In this document: piece after piece, positions 16,034 to 24,810 of the stretch | Position numbering within the stretch: position 1 is the first letter of the stretch | Layout: every line of letters begins with the position of its first letter | From: Bin87 sp965220265 | GTDB taxonomy: Bacteria > Chloroflexota > Dehalococcoidia > Lucifugimonadales > UBA3495 | Reading direction: 5' to 3' | DNA: 64,000 bases | Assembly: GCA_965220265.1 (NCBI GenBank) | Contig: CBDCPM010000004.1 | Span: 1,426,001-1,490,000, forward strand | Translations under genes and position numbers: made by a program | The notes under the pieces: generated by a model | Told to the model about the DNA's origin: nothing | The model's database searches: none | The model's input: the letters and a program-made list of their open reading frames with translations, nothing else

Positions 16034-16608
16034 GGGTTGCCGGGTCCTGCGAAATCCTGGTGGAAACGGCTCGCGGTGGGACCGGACTGCCCCTGGTAAC
16101 GGCTGCGGAGTTCGGGCGAACCGTAGAGCCGTTCGGCAGGGGTGGTCAATTGGAGGAACGAGATTTGGCCGATTTTCATGCCGCAGTACAGAGCAATCGG
16201 CAGGCGCGCGACGTTACTCAACTCGAGGGTCAGGCGGCCCCGCCAACCTGGGTCTACAAAGCCGGCGGTACTATGGATGAGGAGGCCGAGGCGACCAAGG
16301 CTGCTTTTGCCTTCAAGCCTGGCGACGATATCCTCCGGCAGTTCGATGTGCTCGAGAGTACCGCCCAGCACGAATTCCCCGGGATGGAGCATGAAAGGAT
16401 CACTGTCACCGATGGTGACTTCTTCCGTAAGGTTGTCCAACGGCTCCCGCACGTCGATGTAGGGTTGGCGAGAATTGGAAAAGACCAGGAACCGATTGTC
16501 CAGGTGCAGGTCGATGCTGGCTGGCTGAATGTCGGCGTCGTCGACGGGCTGGACCACGATGCGGCCTTGGTCGAGCTGCCGGCGGATGCTGCGGTCGCTG
16601 AGAACCAT
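16030..16608 (-). CDS. dcd: dCTP deaminase
   Basis: Converts dCTP to dUTP for thymidylate synthesis. 192 residues from ATG 16608. Family motifs are QPASIDLHLDNRF, the substrate-binding LEGKSSLGRLGLLIHSTAGF, DPGWRGRLTLEL and MKIGQISF. Neither start has a strong ribosome site. A GTG at 16617, three codons upstream, would overlap the SIMPL stop as GTGA and is an alternative; I prefer the ATG because MVLSDRSIRRQLDQGRI aligns with the usual N-terminus. The 4-bp overlap with ribD links nucleotide and flavin genes in one transcript. Confidence 0.93.
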   Translation of the reverse strand: MVLSDRSIRRQLDQGRIVVQPVDDADIQPASIDLHLDNRFLVFSNSRQPYIDVREPLDNLTEEVTIGDSDPFMLHPGEFVLGGTLEHIELPEDIVARLEGKSSLGRLGLLIHSTAGFVDPGWRGRLTLELSNVARLPIALYCGMKIGQISFLQLTTPAERLYGSPELRSRYQGQSGPTASRFHQDFAGPGNP

Positions 16609-16613
16609 CAGGG

Positions 16614-17396
16614 TCACTTCAGCCCATAGACGCCGGTGATGTTCACGGTGACTGCGCCTTCGCCAGTCGAGATCGGGGTGTCGAAATCAGCCGACTCGGC
16701 CCGAAGCAAGAACGCGCCGTCCGGCAGGTTCGATTCGTTGAAAACCCCTTCCGAAATGACTTTGAGATCGCCCAACTCGCGGTCGGAGAACTCGGCCAAC
16801 TGGGATGCTTTCTCCCGCATGTCTGCAACGGCGGCCTCACGAGCTTTTTTCACCAATTCTGCCGGGTCCGAGAATGAGAAGCGCAGGTTGTTAAAGACCA
16901 GATGATCGCCGCCGGCAGCGACGGCGGAGTCGATCACGGCAGCCACTTTATCGGTGTCCCGGACGGTGACGGTCAACCCGTTGCTGACGGTATAACCCAC
17001 CTGTTCGCGGCCGTCCGGACCGTATTCGTACTGGGGATGAATGCGGAAGTGGCTGGTGGGGATATCCGAGTCGAGGATCCGTTGGCGCTTCAGGGCGGCG
17101 CGCACGTCTTTCATCGATTCGGCGGCGGAATTGCGGGCATCGGCTACGGTATCGGCAGTAACGGAAACGGCCAGCGATAACTTTGCGAAGTCGGGGACGC
17201 CGCTGGCGCTGCCGGACCCGGTAACCACGATAGCGTCAAAGGGATAAACGGCGGACGTGGCGAACCGATTACTGAGGTCGTTGGCGACGCCACCCGACAA
17301 AGACGCGGCCGGCGGGGGGAAACTACAAGCCGCGAGGACCAAAACGATCGACGCACAAGCTACGAAAAGAGTAATGCGGACGGGAAGTATGCGCAT
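16614..17396 (-). CDS. SIMPL-domain (DUF541) lipoprotein
   Basis: A 260-residue exported protein of the SIMPL family. The N-terminus is a lipoprotein signal with lipobox LAAC at about residues 21-24. The domain shows family features: VTGSGSASGVPDFAKLSLAV, repeated short strands, an IHPQYEYGPDGREQVGYTVS stretch and a C-terminal VTVNITGVYGLK. Function is poorly defined in the family; members are periplasmic or cell-surface oligomers in stress contexts. It sits 15 bp downstream of the acyl-CoA dehydrogenase and overlaps or abuts dcd, so it is part of the same operon without an obvious functional tie. Confidence 0.85.
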   Translation of the reverse strand: MRILPVRITLFVACASIVLVLAACSFPPPAASLSGGVANDLSNRFATSAVYPFDAIVVTGSGSASGVPDFAKLSLAVSVTADTVADARNSAAESMKDVRAALKRQRILDSDIPTSHFRIHPQYEYGPDGREQVGYTVSNGLTVTVRDTDKVAAVIDSAVAAGGDHLVFNNLRFSFSDPAELVKKAREAAVADMREKASQLAEFSDRELGDLKVISEGVFNESNLPDGAFLLRAESADFDTPISTGEGAVTVNITGVYGLK

Positions 17397-17411
17397 GAGG
17401 ATAGTTGGCCC

Positions 17412-18650
17412 TTATCCCTGGAAGTTGACCCGACCGCCTAAGAGGGCGCGGGCCATGACGAATTTATGGATTTCGGAGGTGCCTCCTCCGATCCGGGCGT
17501 GGCGGAGCATGTGATACCAATGAGCGATCGGCAGGTCCAGGGTTTCGCCAATACCGCCGAAGACCTGCATGATCTTGTCGATGCTGCGCCAACCCCACTC
17601 GCCGGCGGCGTATTTGACCATCGAGGCCTCCACGCGGACGTCCTCGCCGGCGTCGGCTCGGGCGGCGGTTTCGCGGGCCACGGATCGGAGAGCGACTATG
17701 TCGATGTATACGTCGGTGAGCATCCACTGGATGGCCTGACGGTCGGCGATGGGCCGGCCGTAGGTAACGCGCTGCTGGGACCACTCGATAGCCATCTCCA
17801 GGGCGCGGGTGAGGATGCCCAATGCCATGGCGCCGCGCAGAAGGCGGTCGTGGTGGACCAACCACTGCTGCCCCAGGGTGAACCCGCCGCCCACCTCTCC
17901 GAGAACCTGGGTCTGAGGAACCCTGACGTTATCGAGATGGATATAGTGTTGCTGGGCCTTGGTGGGGACAATCCAGACCCGAATGGGCTCGAAGGTGACG
18001 CCGGGTGTGGGGTTGTCAATGATGAACATGGTGATGCCGCCCCGCTGACGCTTGTCAGGATCGGTTACGGCTTGAACAAGGAGGAAATCGGCAGAGGCGG
18101 CGCCGGAGATGAACATCTTGGTGCCGTTGAGAACCCAATCGTCGCCGTCACGGACGGCCCGGGTTTGCATCATGCCGCCGGGGTCGGAGCCGGCCTGGGG
18201 CTCGGTCTGGCCGAAGGAGTAATACAGATCGCCGTTGATGGCGGGATAGAGGTACTTTTGCTCCTGCTCCGGGGTGCACGCGCCGATCATGAACATGGGC
18301 ACCGGGGAAGTGGGCAGGTGGACGATGCTGCGGTGCACTTCCTCCTCCAGCACCAGATGGCCCAGGGCGCCCATGCCGCCGCCGCCGTACTCCTCCGGAA
18401 CAAACGAAGTATAGACGCCGGTCTGCTTGGAGACGTTGTTCAGCCGAGCCCACTGGTCGGCGGAGAGGGTGCCGAGGACACCGGGCACGGTCTCGAGGAC
18501 GCCACGGGGTGCGCCGTTTTCCGGTTCGCCTTCCTGGGGAGGATGCGCCAGATACTCAGGTTCGAGGGGAACGCATTCGTCGCGGATGATCTGGCGGACG
18601 GTGTTTTTGAGAGCGTCAAGCTCGGGAGGCAAACCGATATCCGGGGTCAT
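17412..18650 (-). CDS. acyl-CoA dehydrogenase family protein
   Basis: FAD-dependent alpha,beta-dehydrogenation of an acyl-CoA. 412 residues. Visible motifs are FGQTEPQAGSDPGGM (FAD/substrate loop), GTKMFISGAASADF, VFGGIGETLDLPIAHWYHML and the C-terminal RIGGGTSEIHKFVMARALLG. The medium-chain catalytic Glu (YEGT) is Gly here (GGGTSEI), as in isovaleryl- and long-chain-type enzymes whose base sits earlier. At that earlier position the sequence reads VHHDRLLRGAM, with Asp in place of the usual Glu. Substrate is unknown. The start has CAGGAGAAAAC upstream, and its ATG overlaps a TGA of a short upstream frame. Confidence 0.92.
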   Translation of the reverse strand: MTPDIGLPPELDALKNTVRQIIRDECVPLEPEYLAHPPQEGEPENGAPRGVLETVPGVLGTLSADQWARLNNVSKQTGVYTSFVPEEYGGGGMGALGHLVLEEEVHRSIVHLPTSPVPMFMIGACTPEQEQKYLYPAINGDLYYSFGQTEPQAGSDPGGMMQTRAVRDGDDWVLNGTKMFISGAASADFLLVQAVTDPDKRQRGGITMFIIDNPTPGVTFEPIRVWIVPTKAQQHYIHLDNVRVPQTQVLGEVGGGFTLGQQWLVHHDRLLRGAMALGILTRALEMAIEWSQQRVTYGRPIADRQAIQWMLTDVYIDIVALRSVARETAARADAGEDVRVEASMVKYAAGEWGWRSIDKIMQVFGGIGETLDLPIAHWYHMLRHARIGGGTSEIHKFVMARALLGGRVNFQG

Positions 18651-18759
18651 GTTTTCTCCTGGGAGGCATAATCGGGGCGCGCGAACATGGCGGATAGTTC
18701 GTCGACAATCGCCAGGCGTTCGGGCACGGAAAGGATCAGTCCGCTGCCACGGTCACGTC

Positions 18760-18966
18760 CTAATGGAACGGACACGCATATTTCAAAGCTTCCAGGGCCG
18801 GGTTTTCGTCCGCAGACGGGGCCAAACGTGCCACATACTCGCCGTCTGGAGATGGAGGCGGAGCCGATGTGGCTGCAACTACTTCCATCACCGAGCCCAC
18901 GGTCCCGAACAGAATAACCCCGGCCATTACGATGATGATCCCAATGCCGACTGTTTTGCGTCTCAT
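18760..18966 (-). CDS. small membrane or exported protein, unknown
   Basis: A 68-residue frame with a good ribosome site (AGGGTAAGCC before ATG 18966) and one hydrophobic segment at residues 7-30 (VGIGIIIVMAGVILFGTVG), then a Pro/Ser-rich tail ending KYACPFH. No family recognised. It is first in the minus-strand operon that runs through acyl-CoA dehydrogenase to ribBA. A different frame downstream stays open and coding-like (GLILSVPERLAIVDELSAMF) and ends at 18647 in an ATGA overlap with the next gene, so an original protein of about 110 residues with a frameshift near 18765 is possible. Confidence 0.5.
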   Translation of the reverse strand: MRRKTVGIGIIIVMAGVILFGTVGSVMEVVAATSAPPPSPDGEYVARLAPSADENPALEALKYACPFH

Positions 18967-19214
18967 GGCTTACCCTATCCAACGGTCAACCCATTGCTCG
19001 GCGCGAACGGCTTCTATGATAGCGCATTGGCGTCTTTGCAGGAACGGGGCATCTCACGCCGGCAGGCGAATTGCCGGCAATCCGTAACCCGGTGACCGGC
19101 TCGCATGTTGCCGCGGGTACATGGCGCGAACGGGTGCTGGACGGCGAGGTGGTAGAATACCAACCGACATTGAGGCGCTGCCTCCGAGGGGTCGCCGCCG
19201 GGTCCGGGTAACCG

Positions 19215-20597
19215 ATGACTAGCAGTTCCGAGCTCCGAAACCTTCCCAGCGTCGAGCGCGTGGTTAACGATACGATGCTTTCCGCAGCCGTGGACGCGCA
19301 CGGGCGCGAGATGGTGGTGGAACTAACCCGAGAGGTGCTCGACGGAGCCCGGAAGCGTGTACTGGCCGGCAGCGCGGCGCCCGCGGGAGAAGAGATCGCC
19401 GAAGCGGTGCTGGCCCTGATCGCCAACCTGGCCGAACCATCGCCGCGCCCGGTGATCAACGCAACGGGCGTTGTCATCCACACCAACCTGGGACGTGCGC
19501 CGCTGAGCGACGCCGCATTGGCGGCTGCCGATGCGGTCGGCCGGGGATACTCAGACCTGGAGATTGACCTCGGTACTGGACGCCGAGGATCGCGACAGGC
19601 ACACCTGCAATCCTTGTTGCGACGCATCACCGGGGCGGAAGCGGCGCTGGCGGTGAACAACAACGCGTCGGCGCTCCTGCTGGGGTTATCGGCTTTAGCC
19701 GCGAGCCGTGAAGTCATCGTTTCTCGGGGAGAGGCAGTAGAAATCGGCGGCGGATTCCGGATACCGGACGTTTTGCGTCAAAGCGGCTGCACCCTGGTTG
19801 ACGTGGGAACCACAAACCGGACGTACGTACGGGATTACGCCGACGCCATGAGCGACCAGACCGGAGCGTTCCTGAAAGCGCACGCCAGCAACTTCAGGGT
19901 TGAAGGGTTCACCGCTTTCGTAGACGAGCGCGACCTTGTGGCGCTGGGGGAAACTTCGGGCGTCCCGGTGCTGCACGACGTGGGGAGCGGCGCATTACTG
20001 CCTACAGAGCGATATGGGTTGGCGCACGAGCCTACCCCGCAGGAAAGCATCGCGGCGGGCGTTGGCCTGGTGTTTTTCTCCGGGGACAAGCTTTTGGGAG
20101 GTCCTCAAGCCGGGATCGTGGTCGGAAAACGGGACCTGGTCGCGCAGCTGGAGAGACATCCACTGGCTCGCGCGGTCCGGATCGACAAAATGAGCCTGGC
20201 GAGTTTGACGGCTACGCTAACGCACTACGTGATGGGAGAGGCGGAAGCCAAGGTGCCCGTTTGGCGCATGATCTCGGCGACCGCGGAGGATGTGCGGGCG
20301 CGGGCAGAAAAATGGCGGGCGGTCCTGGCGACTCACGATTTCAAGGCGGATGTTGAAACGGCGCGGTCGGCGATCGGAGGCGGAAGCCTGCCCGGAGAAA
20401 CCCTGCCGTCGTGGGTGTTGTCGATCAATCCTCCGACGGGCTCTTCGCCGGAATCCGTTTTGTCTGGGCTCCGGGGTCAACCCACACCGGTGATAGCCAG
20501 GATCGAGGAAGATACGGTGCGCCTGGATCCCAGGACGGTGCTGCCGGAACAGGACGGCGATGTAATAAAGGCGGTCACCGCGGTGATGGCGCGGTAA
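19215..20597 (+). CDS. selA: L-seryl-tRNA(Sec) selenium transferase
   Basis: PLP enzyme that converts Ser-tRNA(Sec) to Sec-tRNA(Sec) using selenophosphate; its presence means the organism can make selenocysteine. 460 residues, the family's length. It has the N-terminal NLPSVERVV region, NATGVVIHTNLGRAPLS, the GRRGSRQ loop, NNNASALLL, and the PLP-binding lysine at residue 292 in FSGDKLLGGPQAGIVVG. It is the first gene of a plus-strand cluster and diverges from the small membrane protein. selB and selD, often adjacent, are not here, and no tRNA-Sec was found in the flanks. It independently supports the selenoprotein reading of the genes at 7690-9201. Confidence 0.96.
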   Translation: MTSSSELRNLPSVERVVNDTMLSAAVDAHGREMVVELTREVLDGARKRVLAGSAAPAGEEIAEAVLALIANLAEPSPRPVINATGVVIHTNLGRAPLSDAALAAADAVGRGYSDLEIDLGTGRRGSRQAHLQSLLRRITGAEAALAVNNNASALLLGLSALAASREVIVSRGEAVEIGGGFRIPDVLRQSGCTLVDVGTTNRTYVRDYADAMSDQTGAFLKAHASNFRVEGFTAFVDERDLVALGETSGVPVLHDVGSGALLPTERYGLAHEPTPQESIAAGVGLVFFSGDKLLGGPQAGIVVGKRDLVAQLERHPLARAVRIDKMSLASLTATLTHYVMGEAEAKVPVWRMISATAEDVRARAEKWRAVLATHDFKADVETARSAIGGGSLPGETLPSWVLSINPPTGSSPESVLSGLRGQPTPVIARIEEDTVRLDPRTVLPEQDGDVIKAVTAVMAR

Positions 20598-20640
20598 CAG
20601 CCAAACAGGACGCGACGGTCGCACAACGCAGGGGTAGAGC

Positions 20641-21396
20641 GTGTCGGATTTTCTTTTGGTACATGGAGCCGGGCAGGGAGCAAAGAGCTGGGGCAAGGTC
20701 TGGGGGCATATGACGGCCCCGGATCAGCACCCACCCCCGCTGTCTCGCGCGCGTCAGGCGGTGCGTGTGCGGGCAATCGACCTGCCCGGTCACGGAGCGG
20801 ATGCCGCCCAGGACGCGGGGATGATCGACCTTTCGGAGGCGGTGAAGGCGGTCATACGGGTAGCGGACCAGGAAAATTTTTCGGACTATACGCTAGTTGG
20901 GCATGAGCTGGGCGGGACGGTGGCGCTGCAAGCGTTGGGCGAGCTGCCGCGAGCGCCGCGGAGGATCATACTGGTATGCGGCATCGTGCCGGCTCCGGGG
21001 CAACCGGCGATCTCCATGTACCCGACGCCGGTTCGCATGCTGGTGCGACTGTGCAAAACTGTGGGAGCACTGATTGGCAAGGACATTCCAGTACCGTTGG
21101 AAGCAATCAATCGGTACCGGTGCGGCGGACTGGACCCGATGGACCGCATACAAACGATTGGACATTTCGGGCCGCTGCCCCTCAAGATGCTCACCGAGCA
21201 AGTTTCTCTCAGCGTGGACGCGCTGCCGTGCCCGGTGACCTACGTGGTGCTATCCAACGATCGATTGATTAGCGCCAGTCGGCAGCAGGCGATGGCGGCG
21301 CGAATACCTGGTGCGACGGTGGTTCAGCTGGATTCGGGGCACCAGGTCACGATGCAGAAACCAAAGGAACTGGCGGAAACACTGCTGGCGGCGTGA
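20641..21396 (+). CDS. alpha/beta hydrolase fold protein with Glu at the nucleophile position
   Basis: 251 residues starting at GTG 20641. Fold motifs are FLLVHGAGQGAKSWGKV (oxyanion region) and AIDLPGHG, and the C-terminal half keeps an acid (SNDRLIS) and the His (LDSGHQVTM). The nucleophile elbow reads LVGHELGGTVAL: the usual GHSxGG serine is Glu. The protein resembles the hydroxynitrile lyase/salicylate esterase branch, but with this substitution classical ester hydrolysis is not expected. It lies 43 bp after selA and one base before the EndoQ-like gene, so it is co-transcribed. Substrate unknown. Confidence 0.85.
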   Translation: MSDFLLVHGAGQGAKSWGKVWGHMTAPDQHPPPLSRARQAVRVRAIDLPGHGADAAQDAGMIDLSEAVKAVIRVADQENFSDYTLVGHELGGTVALQALGELPRAPRRIILVCGIVPAPGQPAISMYPTPVRMLVRLCKTVGALIGKDIPVPLEAINRYRCGGLDPMDRIQTIGHFGPLPLKMLTEQVSLSVDALPCPVTYVVLSNDRLISASRQQAMAARIPGATVVQLDSGHQVTMQKPKELAETLLAA

Positions 21397-21397
21397 C

Positions 21398-22636
21398 ATG
21401 AGCGCCAAACCGGCGGGTTCCTTCGTCGCCGATCTCCACATCCATTCCCCCTACGCGTTTGCGTGCAGCAAGAACCTGACGCTGGACAACCTGTCGGCGT
21501 GGGCACGACGCAAGGGGATCGACCTGCTGGCCACGGGCGATTTTACGCATCCGGTATGGTCTGATGGCCTGCAGAAAAAACTGACGGAATCGAGCGATGG
21601 GCTCTACGAGTACGGTGGCGTCCGATTCGTACCCGGGACTGAGATCAGTTGCGTGTACAAGCAGGGCGGACGGACACGCCGAATTCATCTGTTGGTGTTG
21701 CTGCCAAACCTCCAATCGGCGGCGGCGTTCACGAAGCGGCTGGATGGCTATTGCAAGCTGGAAAGCGACGGGAGGCCCACCGTCCGCCTGACAGCTCGCG
21801 ATTTGCTGGAAAGGGCGTTGGATTGTGCCCCGCAAGCACTGCTAATCCCGGCCCACGCCTGGACGCCTTGGTACGGGATATACGGCTCGAAGGCCGGTTT
21901 CGACAGCTTGGAAGAATGTTTCGGCGATTTGGCTCCGATGGTGAGAGCGGTGGAAAGCGGGTTATCGTCGGATCCGGCGATGAATCGAGCGGTGCCGGAG
22001 TTGGACGGCCGGGCAGTGGTTTCGTTTTCAGACGCGCATTCGCCAGCGAAGCTGGGACGGGAAGTAACGGCGTTTTCGGGACCGCTTTCGTGGGACGGGT
22101 TGGCCAGTGCGCTCGACAACCGGGGCGTAGCCTACACCGTGGAATTCTACCCGGAAGAAGGGAAATACCATTACAGCGGGCACCGCAAGTGCGGCGTCGC
22201 ATACGGCACGGCTGACCTGGAGCGGAACGGCGCAGAATGTCCCGTGTGCGGGCGTCAGTTGACCTTAGGAGTGCTGCACCGGGTCAATCAGGTTTCCGGG
22301 CGTCAGATGGTCAACCAGTTGGAGCCGGGCGCCGACGGGTTCATTCGGTCCGACGACGGCGGCCCGCCGTACGCTCGGTTGATACCGCTGCAGGAGATCA
22401 TCGCGGCGGTCAAAGGCGTAGGAGTGAATACGCGGACGGTCATGCGAGAATACTCAGCCATCACCGACGCAATCGGGAGCGAACTGGACGCGCTGCTCTG
22501 GGCTACCGCGGGGGATCTGGAGGCGGCGACGGGAGAAGATCTCACGCGGGCGATAATGCATGTCCGAACTGGGCGGGTACAGATCAGCCCAGGTTTTGAC
22601 GGGCAGTATGGATCGATCTCGTTGGCCGGCGATTAA
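21398..22636 (+). CDS. endonuclease Q-like PHP-domain nuclease
   Basis: 412 residues. The N-terminal PHP metallohydrolase motif is ADLHIHSPYAFACSKNLTL, followed by GIDLLATGDFTHP, HLLVLLPN, PAHAWTPWYGIYGS and SFSDAHSP, the metal-ligand set of EndoQ. A zinc-finger region follows at about residues 255-290 (HRKCGVAYG ... CPVCGRQLTLG). EndoQ cuts DNA 5' of uracil, hypoxanthine and abasic sites, a repair route best known in archaea and present in some bacteria. The start is ATG 21398, one base after the preceding stop; the open frame extends upstream but only inside the hydrolase gene. nth, another base-damage enzyme, is also in this window. Confidence 0.88.
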   Translation: MSAKPAGSFVADLHIHSPYAFACSKNLTLDNLSAWARRKGIDLLATGDFTHPVWSDGLQKKLTESSDGLYEYGGVRFVPGTEISCVYKQGGRTRRIHLLVLLPNLQSAAAFTKRLDGYCKLESDGRPTVRLTARDLLERALDCAPQALLIPAHAWTPWYGIYGSKAGFDSLEECFGDLAPMVRAVESGLSSDPAMNRAVPELDGRAVVSFSDAHSPAKLGREVTAFSGPLSWDGLASALDNRGVAYTVEFYPEEGKYHYSGHRKCGVAYGTADLERNGAECPVCGRQLTLGVLHRVNQVSGRQMVNQLEPGADGFIRSDDGGPPYARLIPLQEIIAAVKGVGVNTRTVMREYSAITDAIGSELDALLWATAGDLEAATGEDLTRAIMHVRTGRVQISPGFDGQYGSISLAGD

Positions 22637-22707
22637 CCCGTTTAGATGCGGCGCGGCAGGCGCGCTTTGGTCGCAGCCTGCGAAGTCTGGATCAGCAGTT
22701 TGCTAGA

Positions 22708-23394
22708 ATGGCGCAAATAATCCCAGAAGCGGCGGACATGGATATTGCATTGCGCCGGATGCGGGCCGATGATATCCCGCAGGTCATCGAGATCGAGAAG
22801 GAAGCGTTCTCGCTGGGGTGGGTTGGAACCCCGTTCCGGCGGGAGCTGAACAGCAGGTACACGCGATTCCTGGTGGCATACCACGACGCGGACGGCGAGC
22901 GTGATGACGCTGGCGAGAACGGACGTCGCGGGCAGTCGGGCTCGGCCGATGATTCGCTGTGGGGGAGGATGCTGACCGGAGTGAAATCTGCGTTGGGGAT
23001 GAAACGAGACCCGGATTCGGATGACCTCGCGGGATATGTTGGCATCTGGCTTCAGGGCGACCAGGCTCACATAACAGAGATAGCGGTGCGAGAGGAACTC
23101 CGGGGGCGTGGGATCGGAGAATTGTTGCTGATTGGAACGCTGAGGGTAGCCTACGAACAGGGGTTGGAAGAGGTGACGCTTGAGGCGCGGGTGTCGAATT
23201 TTGTGGCGCAAAGGCTGTACGACAAATATGGCTTCAACGAAGCAGGGATACGCAAGAACTATTACGCGGACAACCGAGAAGACGCGGTGATAATGACCAC
23301 GGATCCCATCCACACGAGCTCCTATCGAGAAAAGTTCGCCTCGCTGCAGGAAATGTTTCTCGCGCGCTACGGGGAGATCCGGATAGAGATCTGA
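22708..23394 (+). CDS. GNAT-family N-acetyltransferase (RimI-like) with an internal insertion
   Basis: 228 residues, longer than the 150-160 of RimI. The start region is family-like (DIALRRMRADDIPQVIEIEKEAF). Acetyl-CoA binding motif A is VREELRGRGIGELLL, followed by ARVSNFVAQRLYDKYGF. Residues about 62-108 form a polar insertion (DGERDDAGENGRRGQSG...) not found in compact RimI. It may acetylate a protein N-terminus such as ribosomal S18, but the insertion makes this uncertain. An alternative start is ATG 22738, at MDIALRRM. It lies 71 bp after the EndoQ gene on the same strand. Confidence 0.82.
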   Translation: MAQIIPEAADMDIALRRMRADDIPQVIEIEKEAFSLGWVGTPFRRELNSRYTRFLVAYHDADGERDDAGENGRRGQSGSADDSLWGRMLTGVKSALGMKRDPDSDDLAGYVGIWLQGDQAHITEIAVREELRGRGIGELLLIGTLRVAYEQGLEEVTLEARVSNFVAQRLYDKYGFNEAGIRKNYYADNREDAVIMTTDPIHTSSYREKFASLQEMFLARYGEIRIEI

Positions 23395-23706
23395 CCTCAG
23401 CAGGTTGGTTCGCACGGCGAGGTGTCACCGGTAACGTTGCGGGAAGCGGGGGTCAGCGGGACTGTGCAGTACCTGAAAAGGGTTCAGCGCCGGCCAGCCA
23501 ATGACATAACCAATTCAGAGAAACCGGGCTAAGGTGCGGCGGGATATTATTCAGGACATCCCGCGAATTCAGGGTTTTCTTCGGGTCGCGAGCGCGCGCA
23601 GAAGCGATGAAAACGGCGTCGTTGCCCGGCCGGGATACCGGTGCTAAAATGCCGACCGTTGTGAATATACAAGCACTTAGTCGACATAACCCAACAGGAT
23701 GAACAG
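23395..23706. other. intergenic region upstream of the PAC2 gene
   Basis: 312 bp without a gene. It holds one inverted repeat, GCGGGAT-N12-ATCCCGC, near 23540-23566, and a promoter at its right end (listed separately). Confidence 0.4.
23622..23650 (+). promoter_or_regulatory. sigma-70-type promoter for the PAC2 gene
   Basis: TTGCCC (23622-23627), 17-bp spacer, TAAAAT (23645-23650). The gene starts 57 bp downstream. Confidence 0.5.
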
Positions 23707-24597
23707 ATGCCCTCTTTTGACGATTACGTTTTAGTGAGCCAGTTTCCGGAGCAACCGGTGGAACGCATGATCGCCGCGTTTCGTGGATGGCCCGACGCCG
23801 GAGACGCGGCGACAGCAACTCTAAATTACGTGCTTACCGCATTGGGAGCGGAAAAGTTCGCGGAGATCGACCCGGAAGAGTTTTTCAATTTTGCGCAGGA
23901 ACGTCCGCGCTCAACTCGGAGCAAAGACGGAGTTAGACATTTGCAGTGGCCGGCCAACGAGTTTTACCTGTGGCCAGGGACGGAAGAAGCGCCGGCGGCA
24001 GTGTTCTATCTCGGCACGGAACCGCATCTAAAATGGCGCACCTTCGCATCATTGATCGGTGACGTGGCCCGAAACTGCGGCGTGAAATCGGTGGTCCACA
24101 TTGGCGCGTTGCTGGACGCGGTCCCGCATACGCGGACGACCAAGTTCAGCGGGACGTCGACCAACCAACGCATTCAGGCGGCTTTCGACAGAGGAAACGT
24201 GCGCACCTCGAATTACCAGGGCCCGTCTGGGATCACGCTACCGGTATCGGAATCGCTCGCGGCCCGGGGGATCAGCTACACCTCGTTGTGGGGGCACGTC
24301 TCACACTACCTGCACGCGACGCCGAACTTCCGGGTAGGCTTGGGGCTGGCGCAGAACCTGTCCGACATGCTGGGCTTGCCGGTTGACCTGGACAAGCTGA
24401 CGGTAATGGCTGAGGCGTTCGACCGTGAGGTTGAAAAGGTGATCGCCGATGACGAGCAACTGGGCAAGTACATTCTCTCCCTGGAAGAAAAGTACGACGC
24501 GGCCATCGGCGCGGCTGAGATGCCGGACCCGGCGGACCTGGTGCGCGATCTGGAACGCTTCCTGAGGGCGGAACGAATGGGAGGAGGGGAGAACTAA
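23707..24597 (+). CDS. PAC2 family protein
   Basis: 296-residue protein of the PAC2 (proteasome-assembly-chaperone 2-like, PF09754) family, which in bacteria has no settled function. Visible features are AFRGWPDAGDAATATLNYVL near the N-terminus, FYLGTEPHLKW, VVHIGALLDAVPHTR, the GPSGITLPVSESLAARGI stretch and ATPNFRVGLGLAQNLSDML. The C-terminus is a charged helix that could form a coiled coil (SLEEKYDAAIGAAE onwards). A ribosome site, CAGGATGAACAG, precedes the ATG. It lies 213 bp upstream of a protoglobin gene on the same strand. Confidence 0.85.
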   Translation: MPSFDDYVLVSQFPEQPVERMIAAFRGWPDAGDAATATLNYVLTALGAEKFAEIDPEEFFNFAQERPRSTRSKDGVRHLQWPANEFYLWPGTEEAPAAVFYLGTEPHLKWRTFASLIGDVARNCGVKSVVHIGALLDAVPHTRTTKFSGTSTNQRIQAAFDRGNVRTSNYQGPSGITLPVSESLAARGISYTSLWGHVSHYLHATPNFRVGLGLAQNLSDMLGLPVDLDKLTVMAEAFDREVEKVIADDEQLGKYILSLEEKYDAAIGAAEMPDPADLVRDLERFLRAERMGGGEN

Positions 24598-24810
24598 CGG
24601 TGTTGGTGCGGCCCGAGTGGGCCAATGGACTGGGGAGTGGGTTTTTTGACAGTTCCATGCCCCGCGCTTTCGGCTCAGGCCGGGGCCGGCACATGTCGCG
24701 ACGGGGAATGAGCCGATCTCGGATACTGGGCATCGGGCCGTGGTTGCCCGGACAGAGCACCGGGCGTATAGTCTGGCTGTCGCCGAACACGGCGCCGCGA
24801 GGACGCACCG

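Noticed and set aside
18967..19214. tRNA-Sec gene beside selA
   Set aside because: I looked for a long acceptor arm, a TCA anticodon and a GGTTCGATTCC-like T arm on both strands and found none; only a 7-bp inverted repeat (19058-19078) is present.
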